Positions 1 to 4,542 of a stretch of 7,786 bases of DNA are shown here, piece by piece (position 1 is the stretch's first letter; every line of letters starts with the position of its first letter). The stretch comes from Candidatus Pelagibacterales bacterium (GTDB taxonomy: Bacteria; Pseudomonadota; Alphaproteobacteria; Pelagibacterales; Pelagibacteraceae). The stretch covers positions 1 to 7,786 of the forward strand of contig VHCC01000034.1 of NCBI GenBank assembly GCA_016882185.1, read 5' to 3'. The position numbers and the translations under genes are program-made. The notes beneath the pieces were generated by a model that ran no database searches, was not told the origin of the DNA, and saw only the letters and a program-made list of their open reading frames with translations.

Positions 1-256
1 AACTAACATGATTGGTGCTTCTTTAGCGTTGTCTAAAGATTTGTCAGTTGGTTACACTTATGGTGAAAATAAACGAGCCAGAGGTGGAGAAGCTGCAACT
101 CTAGCTGTAAAATCAGAAGCAGTTAATGCAGTTGCAATAGGATACAACATGGGTCCTGCAACAGCTATATTGCAATATAAGAATGCTACAAACGTAGGAT
201 ATGTAGCAGCTAACGACGGAGAAACTATAGGAATTTATACAAATATAAATTTCTAA
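1..256 (+). CDS. Outer-membrane porin, C-terminal fragment (5' end outside window)
   Basis: This is the last 84 or so residues of a beta-barrel outer-membrane protein. The frame is open through the left edge (codons ACT AAC precede the first ATG at position 8), so that ATG is almost certainly internal. The visible part alternates polar and hydrophobic residues in strand-like blocks (LSVGYTYGE, AVAIGYNMGPATAILQY, TIGIYTNINF) separated by short Gly/Asn/Asp-rich turns. It ends in Phe, the usual last residue of barrel proteins recognised by the BAM machinery. The pattern resembles the end of Gram-negative general porins (Porin_4-like), which form diffusion channels for small solutes. It has no cotranscribed partner downstream, because a strong terminator follows 25 bp after the stop. 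The exact porin subfamily and substrate cannot be told from this fragment. Confidence 0.8.
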   Translation, partial: TNMIGASLALSKDLSVGYTYGENKRARGGEAATLAVKSEAVNAVAIGYNMGPATAILQYKNATNVGYVAANDGETIGIYTNINF

Positions 257-280
257 TATACTCTTAGTTAATTCAAATTT

Positions 281-320
281 AAAAACCCCCCTCACAATAT
301 TGTGAGGGGGGTTTTTTTTT
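281..320 (+). terminator. Strong intrinsic terminator after the porin gene
   Basis: A perfect inverted repeat has arms at 281-298 and 299-316. Its core is six C, then TCACAAT / ATTGTGA, then six G, and the arms extend into A5 and T5. A run of nine T follows at 312-320. This is a textbook rho-independent terminator for the porin transcript. The A5 tract on the left gives a short U-run when read from the minus strand, so weak bidirectional activity is possible, although no minus-strand gene ends here. Confidence 0.95.
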
Positions 321-362
321 ACCTCCCTTATTCTTAAAAGCACTAATAATTGCTTTTTGTTT

Positions 363-368
363 TATAAA
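363..368 (+). promoter_or_regulatory. yggS: Possible -10 element for yggS
   Basis: TATAAA lies 15 bp upstream of the yggS start, in the gap after the porin terminator (317-383), where yggS would need its own promoter. No good -35 hexamer is seen at 16-18 bp spacing, and in sequence this AT-rich such a hexamer match is weak evidence. No Shine-Dalgarno motif is visible before the ATG. Confidence 0.25.
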
Positions 369-383
369 TATTAACTTTGATAA

Positions 384-1025
384 ATGGATTTAATAAGCAA
401 TTACAAAGCAGTAAAAAATAAAATCGATACCTTAAAAAAAAAAGTAACCTTAATTGCAATATCTAAGACTTTTTCAATCGAATACATCCAACCTATTTTA
501 GATTTAGGACACACAGATTTTGGAGAAAATAAAGTGCAAGAATCTAAAAAATGGATTTCAGTTAAGAAAAATTCACCTTTGCTTAAATTGCATTTAGTTG
601 GAAAGTTGCAGCGTAACAAAGTAAAATACATTTTTGATATATTTGATGTAGTACACTCGTTAGATTCTATACCTTTAGCCATTGAGTTAGATAAACAAGA
701 AAAAATACGAAAGAAAAATTTAGACTACTTCATCCAAGTTAATCTAGGTAATGAAAATCAAAAGTCAGGCGTTTTTATAAATGATCTTGATGATTTTTTT
801 AATTTTTGCAAAACTAATACAAACCTTAATATCATAGGCTTTATGTGTATTCCACCAATGCAAGAAGATCCCATTTTTTTTTTTAAAAAATTAAAAGAAA
901 TTTCAAATAAATACAACTTACCTAATTTAAGTATGGGCATGAGTGGCGATTACACTTTAGCAATCGAATGTGGAGCAACTCATGTGCGGATAGGTTCTGA
1001 GATTTTTGGAAAAAGATCAGTTTAA
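384..1025 (+). CDS. yggS: YggS/PROSC-family pyridoxal phosphate homeostasis protein
   Basis: 213 residues, close to the usual length for this family. The protein is a cytosolic single-domain PLP-binding barrel that keeps free pyridoxal phosphate and amino/keto acid pools balanced; family members have no confirmed catalytic activity. Family motifs appear in order: IAISK with the expected PLP lysine K28, FGENKVQE at 46-53, HLVGKLQRNKV at 70-80, VNLGNENQKSG near 119-129, GFMCIPP at 152-158, LSMGMSGD at 182-189 and VRIGSEIFGKR at 201-211. The start follows the terminator region, with no Shine-Dalgarno sequence. The stop TAA at 1023-1025 overlaps the stop of the convergent transpeptidase gene. A T11 run at 874-884 encodes an Ile-Phe-Phe-Phe stretch and an A10 run at 434-443 encodes lysines; the frame is intact across both. 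Confidence 0.95.
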   Translation: MDLISNYKAVKNKIDTLKKKVTLIAISKTFSIEYIQPILDLGHTDFGENKVQESKKWISVKKNSPLLKLHLVGKLQRNKVKYIFDIFDVVHSLDSIPLAIELDKQEKIRKKNLDYFIQVNLGNENQKSGVFINDLDDFFNFCKTNTNLNIIGFMCIPPMQEDPIFFFKKLKEISNKYNLPNLSMGMSGDYTLAIECGATHVRIGSEIFGKRSV

Positions 1026-1516
1026 GATTTAATATAAATTGCTGTTTTTTTATTTATTCTTGATAAGACATTTAAAAGATCTTTTTTGTTTAGAGCAATA
1101 CATCCTCTTGTATTTTTATAATTCTGATGTGCAACGTGTATAAAAATTGCGCTACCTTTATTTTTAATTATTGGATCAGTATTGTAATTTAATACGCAAA
1201 TAATATCATATATATTATCATTTCTATAAAGTTTCTCGTAACCACAACTATTTGGTATCTTAATTTGTTTATTGTAATTTTTACTTTTTGGGTCGTCACA
1301 CCATCCTAAATTCTTTCTAATTTGGATTATTCTAAATTTAAATTTTGTTTTTTTTATTCGATCTTTTCTAATATAAACCTTAATAATTTTATATATCCCA
1401 CATGGTGTAATATTATCACCTTCTTTTTTTTTATTTCCAATTCCGGCTTTTCCTAAAGCACATTTAAATTTAAGGTTTTTATATTTTAAATAACCAGATT
1501 TATTTATAATAATCAT
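1022..1516 (-). CDS. L,D-transpeptidase, YkuD catalytic domain (COG3786-like)
   Basis: 164 residues forming one YkuD domain. Such enzymes cross-link peptidoglycan stem peptides (3-3 links) or attach proteins to diaminopimelate, through an active-site cysteine. Visible landmarks are KEGDNITPCGIY at 31-42 (the GD-x-TP-x-G-x-Y element), GWCDDP at 71-76, IYDIICVLNYN near 102-112, and GSAIFIHVAH followed by NTRGCIAL, with probable catalytic H127 and C139. The GWCD block and the GSAIF-H-GC spacing match the alphaproteobacterial COG3786 type rather than the ErfK/YbiS type. No signal peptide or lipobox is visible at the N-terminus. The start cannot move upstream because an in-frame TAA lies at 1520-1522. 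It is head to head with the regulator gene (26 bp between starts) and tail to tail with yggS, sharing TTAA at the stops. The export route is unclear. Confidence 0.88.
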   Translation of the reverse strand: MIIINKSGYLKYKNLKFKCALGKAGIGNKKKEGDNITPCGIYKIIKVYIRKDRIKKTKFKFRIIQIRKNLGWCDDPKSKNYNKQIKIPNSCGYEKLYRNDNIYDIICVLNYNTDPIIKNKGSAIFIHVAHQNYKNTRGCIALNKKDLLNVLSRINKKTAIYIKS

Positions 1517-1542
1517 ATTTTATGTAATATATATATGACTTA
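1505..1542. promoter_or_regulatory. Compact divergent promoter region between transpeptidase and regulator
   Basis: Only 26 bp (1517-1542) separate the two start codons, so the promoters must overlap the 5' coding ends. On the plus strand an exact TATAAT lies at 1505-1510, inside the first codons of the transpeptidase gene. It would place transcription start near 1517 and give a leader of about 26 nt for the regulator, but no convincing -35 is present. On the minus strand, TATATT (reverse of 1526-1531) could serve the transpeptidase with an almost leaderless message. The sequence is nearly pure A/T, so these assignments are tentative. Confidence 0.3.
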
Positions 1543-2175
1543 ATGAATAATATTCATCTAAGTGTTTTAGGATCATCTACATTTTCAAGTATATTACATG
1601 AGTTAGAATTAAATAATTTTTTTAGTTCTTCTGGCCAATTAATTCATAATGTAAAAAAAATATTAATTAGAGTCATATTTTCAGAAAATTTGAAAATAAC
1701 AGAAGTAAAAAACCATTTATTAAATAATGAACCTATTATTTTACTTTTAAGGAACAAAGAATATATAAAAAAAAATAATCTACATTTATTAAATTTCCAC
1801 GTCAGCTTGGAGTTGCCTATTGAAATTTTGTCATTTAAAGAAATCATAAATATATTGGTAACTAAGTATAATTTTTTTAAAAAATCTAAAATAATTATTA
1901 AAGGTTACGAAATTGATTCTAATGAAAGATCTATTACTAGGGATCAAACAAAAGTTAAACTTACTGAAAAAGATTTAGAGTTAATATTAGCTTTAAATAA
2001 TAATAATGGTTTAAGCAAATCTTTTTTATTAAAAAGTATTTGGAAACATAGCCTAGAATTAGACACTCATGCTTTTGAAACACATCTTCATCGTTTAAGA
2101 AAAAAAATTAATAAGCATTTTAAAGATAAAAACTTTATAGTTGAAAAGAATTCCTTATACTATTTAGTTAATTAA
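1543..2175 (+). CDS. OmpR-type winged-helix regulator with degenerate receiver-like N-terminus
   Basis: 210 residues. The C-terminal part (about 118-208) reads as an OmpR/PhoB DNA-binding domain: VKLTEKDLELILAL at 138-151, LSKSFLLKSIW at 157-167, then the likely recognition helix THAFETHLHRLRKKINKHF at 175-193 and a final beta hairpin ending YYLV. The usual glycine of the wing (GxGY) is not seen. The first 117 or so residues have roughly receiver-domain length and order, with a hydrophobic strand PIILLLR at 64-70 and LPIEIL near 91-96 resembling the end of a receiver fold. They lack the acidic pair and a recognisable phospho-acceptor aspartate, so phosphorylation by a histidine kinase looks unlikely. 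The start is the only reasonable ATG; those at 1523 and 1535 run straight into stops. The gene is divergent from the L,D-transpeptidase, which may be its target (inference). The stop overlaps the convergent kinase gene by 8 bp. Confidence 0.75.
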   Translation: MNNIHLSVLGSSTFSSILHELELNNFFSSSGQLIHNVKKILIRVIFSENLKITEVKNHLLNNEPIILLLRNKEYIKKNNLHLLNFHVSLELPIEILSFKEIINILVTKYNFFKKSKIIIKGYEIDSNERSITRDQTKVKLTEKDLELILALNNNNGLSKSFLLKSIWKHSLELDTHAFETHLHRLRKKINKHFKDKNFIVEKNSLYYLVN

Positions 2176-3115
2176 GTCTTGCTCCAACTTTTTCAATAAT
2201 TTTTGAGGCAAGTTCTGAACCGGTTTTTAGACATTTAATAATATTTGATCTATCGAGATATTCTTTAAGAAATCCTGATGCAAATAGGTCACCCGCACCT
2301 GTCAAATCTAGAATGTTTTTAACTCTAATACTTTCACACTTTATTACCTCATTATTAACAATAGCTAAACTTCCATTTTCACTTCTTGTTATAATAATTA
2401 TTTTGTTGATTTTTTTAAGTTCGTTAATACTGTCTGATAAACTTTTTTTTTGCATTAATTCATTTATTTCATTTTCATTCCCTATTAAAAGATTTAAATC
2501 GTTGATAAGCAGTTTAAAAAAATCTTTTCTATGTCTAGCAACACAAAAAACATCAGACAAACTCATCATAATTTCAATAGTATTTTTTTTTGCCAAATTA
2601 ATAACATGTTTAAACATTTCTTCGCTTTTTCCCTTATCCCACAGGTAACCTTCCAGTAAAATAATGTCGTGATCCTGGATATTACTCTCATTAATATCAT
2701 TTGCTGAAAGTTGAGATGAAACTCCAAGATAAGTACACATTGTTCTTTCAGAGTCTGGGGTTATAAAAATAATAGATGCACCTGTTGGTAAATTTTCATT
2801 CTTTTCAGAGTAGAAAAAATTTACATTTATTTTTTTAAGACTTTTCTTATAGGCTTTTCCAAATTCATCAGAGCTAATTTTACCAATAAATGATGCATTT
2901 CCTTTCAAATATGCAATTCCAGCCATGGTATTTGCAACAGAACCTCCAGCTTCAATTTTTTCAATTTCAATTGCATTTTTTAGATTTTCAAATTCTTTCT
3001 TTTCAATCAGCTTCATTGACCCTTTGATAAGGTTGTTTTTTGATAAAAAATTATCCTCAACTTTTACAAATATATCTACAATAGCGTTGCCGATACCAAG
3101 AATTTTTTTAGACAT
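2168..3115 (-). CDS. PfkB-family kinase, adenosine-kinase-like
   Basis: 315 residues, normal for the ribokinase/PfkB fold, which phosphorylates a sugar or nucleoside hydroxyl using ATP in the cytosol. The N-terminal strand is ILGIGNAIVDI; the substrate-side motif EAGGSVANTM lies at 55-64. The anion-hole signature DLTGAGDLFASGF is at 270-282, with D276 as the expected catalytic base. The ERTMCTYLGVSSQLSANDI segment (123-141) and the GNENEINEL segment (212-220) are typical of adenosine-kinase-like PfkB proteins, so a purine nucleoside substrate is favoured, but substrate cannot be fixed from motifs alone. The start ATG at 3113-3115 lies inside the end of nth (8-bp overlap, ATGTCTAA), suggesting translational coupling. 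It is the last gene of the minus-strand run and meets the regulator tail to tail with an 8-bp overlap, so no separate terminator is visible. Confidence 0.9.
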   Translation of the reverse strand: MSKKILGIGNAIVDIFVKVEDNFLSKNNLIKGSMKLIEKKEFENLKNAIEIEKIEAGGSVANTMAGIAYLKGNASFIGKISSDEFGKAYKKSLKKINVNFFYSEKNENLPTGASIIFITPDSERTMCTYLGVSSQLSANDINESNIQDHDIILLEGYLWDKGKSEEMFKHVINLAKKNTIEIMMSLSDVFCVARHRKDFFKLLINDLNLLIGNENEINELMQKKSLSDSINELKKINKIIIITRSENGSLAIVNNEVIKCESIRVKNILDLTGAGDLFASGFLKEYLDRSNIIKCLKTGSELASKIIEKVGARLN

Positions 3116-3746
3116 TTTTATCTTTATATAAGCAAATTTTATGAATTACACATTTCACGCAGAGTGGATTTCTAGATTTACATATGTATCTACCATGCAA
3201 AAGAATAAGGTGATGAGCATCATTTAAGTACCTATACGGAAGTATTTCAATAAGCTGTTCTTCTACTTGATTGGGATTCTTACCTTTTGTTAGACCAGTT
3301 CTGTTACTTACTCTAAATACGTGAGTGTCCACTGCAATGGTTGGTTTATTAAACGCTGTATTTAGGACAACATTTGCGGTTTTTCTGCCAACTCCTGGAA
3401 GGCTTATTAAATCTTCAAAATTGTTAGGAACTTTACTATTATATTTTTCAACTAAGATTTTTGAAAGATTATATAAATTTTTAGATTTCATATTAAAAAG
3501 TCCGATACTTTTAATCATTCTTTTTATTTTTTTAATTCCAAGATCTACAAAATGGGCTGGTGTAAAATATTTTTTATATACATTTTTTGTAACATTATTA
3601 ACATTTGTATCTGTACATTGAGCAGAGAGAACAACTGAGGTTAAAAGTGTAAATTTATTTCTATATTTGAGCGATGTTTCTGGATTTTTAATATTTTTTT
3701 TTAATAATTTAATAAGTTTAAAAGCCTGTACTTTGTTTAGTGACAT
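3108..3746 (-). CDS. nth: Endonuclease III (DNA glycosylase/AP lyase)
   Basis: 212 residues, essentially the same length as E. coli Nth (211). The enzyme removes oxidised pyrimidines from DNA and nicks the abasic site by beta-elimination. The sequence shows LLTSVVLSAQCTD at 34-46 and the helix-hairpin-helix LPGVGRKTANVVL at 116-128, with catalytic lysine K122. VDTHVFRVSNRTGL follows, with catalytic aspartate D140. A C-terminal 4Fe-4S loop has Cys189, Cys196, Cys199 and Cys205 in the standard C-x6-C-x2-C-x5-C spacing. All key residues are present, so it should be active. It lies 23 bp downstream of dapB and overlaps the start of the kinase gene by 8 bp, so it is probably part of the same transcript. 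No clear Shine-Dalgarno sequence precedes the start. Confidence 0.97.
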   Translation of the reverse strand: MSLNKVQAFKLIKLLKKNIKNPETSLKYRNKFTLLTSVVLSAQCTDTNVNNVTKNVYKKYFTPAHFVDLGIKKIKRMIKSIGLFNMKSKNLYNLSKILVEKYNSKVPNNFEDLISLPGVGRKTANVVLNTAFNKPTIAVDTHVFRVSNRTGLTKGKNPNQVEEQLIEILPYRYLNDAHHLILLHGRYICKSRNPLCVKCVIHKICLYKDKNV

Positions 3747-3769
3747 TAAAATAATACGAAGCCAACCTA

Positions 3770-4537
3770 TTAAAGATTAAACATGTCCTGCATATTGAAT
3801 AAGCCTTTCTTTTTTTTACATATCCATTGTGCAGCGCTTAATGCTCCGTGAGCAAACAGTTTTCTTGAATAGGCAGTGTGTTTTAATTCAATATTTTCAA
3901 TTTTGTTATTATAAAATACTGAGTGTTTTCCAATGGTTTTACCCTTTCTTGTAACAAAGAAATTAACTTTATTATTTTGAATGTTACCTCTTTTATTTAA
4001 AAAAATTTTTCCTTTAAATTTATTGAAATTTTTACCTTTTCCTTTAGCAATGGCATTTGCTAGCATAAGAGCAGTTCCTGAAGGAAAATCTATTTTTGCT
4101 TTATGATGATTATCTGATATCCCAATTTGATAATCATTTGGGATTTTTTTTGATATAATTTTTAAAACGTATTCTAGTAAATTTACTCCAAAACTCATAT
4201 TACCTGATTTAAATATAGCAATTTTTCTTGAGTAGTTTTTAATTTTTTTTTCTTGGTACGAATTAAATCCAGTTGTACCGATTAAAATTCTTTTTCTAAA
4301 TTTTATTGCATTTTGAAGAGCTTTCAACGTTGCATCGGGTTTAGAGAAATCAATAATTAAATCAATTTTTTTAAAGCTATCATTATTCAGCTTTAAAATT
4401 GGCATTTTTCCTTTTAAATTTTCTTTTTGATCAACAAGTTCTTTTAGAGACAAATTTTTATAATTTTTAATTTCTTTTATTAAAATTTTTCCCATTTTAC
4501 CTTGACCTCCAAGAATACAAACTTTAATTTTTTTCAT
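3770..4537 (-). CDS. dapB: 4-hydroxy-tetrahydrodipicolinate reductase
   Basis: 255 residues, slightly shorter than the E. coli enzyme (273). It reduces 4-hydroxy-tetrahydrodipicolinate with NAD(P)H in the diaminopimelate/lysine pathway, feeding both lysine and peptidoglycan synthesis. The Rossmann nucleotide loop LGGQGKMG is at 9-16, IDFSKPDAT at 62-70, IGTTGF at 86-91 and NMSFGVNLL at 113-121. The catalytic and substrate block SDNHHKAKIDFPSGTA lies at 141-156. H144 and K148 correspond to E. coli H159 and K163, and the PSGT substrate loop is intact. The C-terminal GKHSVFY and AHGALSAAQWI segments also fit the family. The start is 5 bp beyond the glycosyltransferase stop, so translation is probably coupled, and nth follows after 23 bp. 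No defect is seen. Confidence 0.97.
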   Translation of the reverse strand: MKKIKVCILGGQGKMGKILIKEIKNYKNLSLKELVDQKENLKGKMPILKLNNDSFKKIDLIIDFSKPDATLKALQNAIKFRKRILIGTTGFNSYQEKKIKNYSRKIAIFKSGNMSFGVNLLEYVLKIISKKIPNDYQIGISDNHHKAKIDFPSGTALMLANAIAKGKGKNFNKFKGKIFLNKRGNIQNNKVNFFVTRKGKTIGKHSVFYNNKIENIELKHTAYSRKLFAHGALSAAQWICKKKKGLFNMQDMFNL

Positions 4538-4542
4538 AATTT

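Noticed and set aside
8..256. A complete 82-residue small barrel protein starting at the ATG at position 8
   Set aside because: The frame is open upstream to the window edge, there is no promoter or signal peptide, and the piece looks like the final strands of a larger porin.
113..343. 76-residue minus-strand open frame across the porin end and terminator
   Set aside because: It runs through the perfect terminator hairpin and the porin C-terminus; its composition looks random.
2313..2648. 111-residue plus-strand open frame opposite the kinase gene, with membrane-like hydrophobic stretches
   Set aside because: It is antisense to a well-supported PfkB gene. Its Leu/Ile/Ser/Phe-rich composition is what the reverse complement of AT-rich, lysine/asparagine-rich coding sequence produces, and no family motif is seen.
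3325..3621. 98-residue plus-strand open frame opposite nth
   Set aside because: It is antisense to nth, whose catalytic and Fe-S residues are all present, and it has no recognisable motif of its own.
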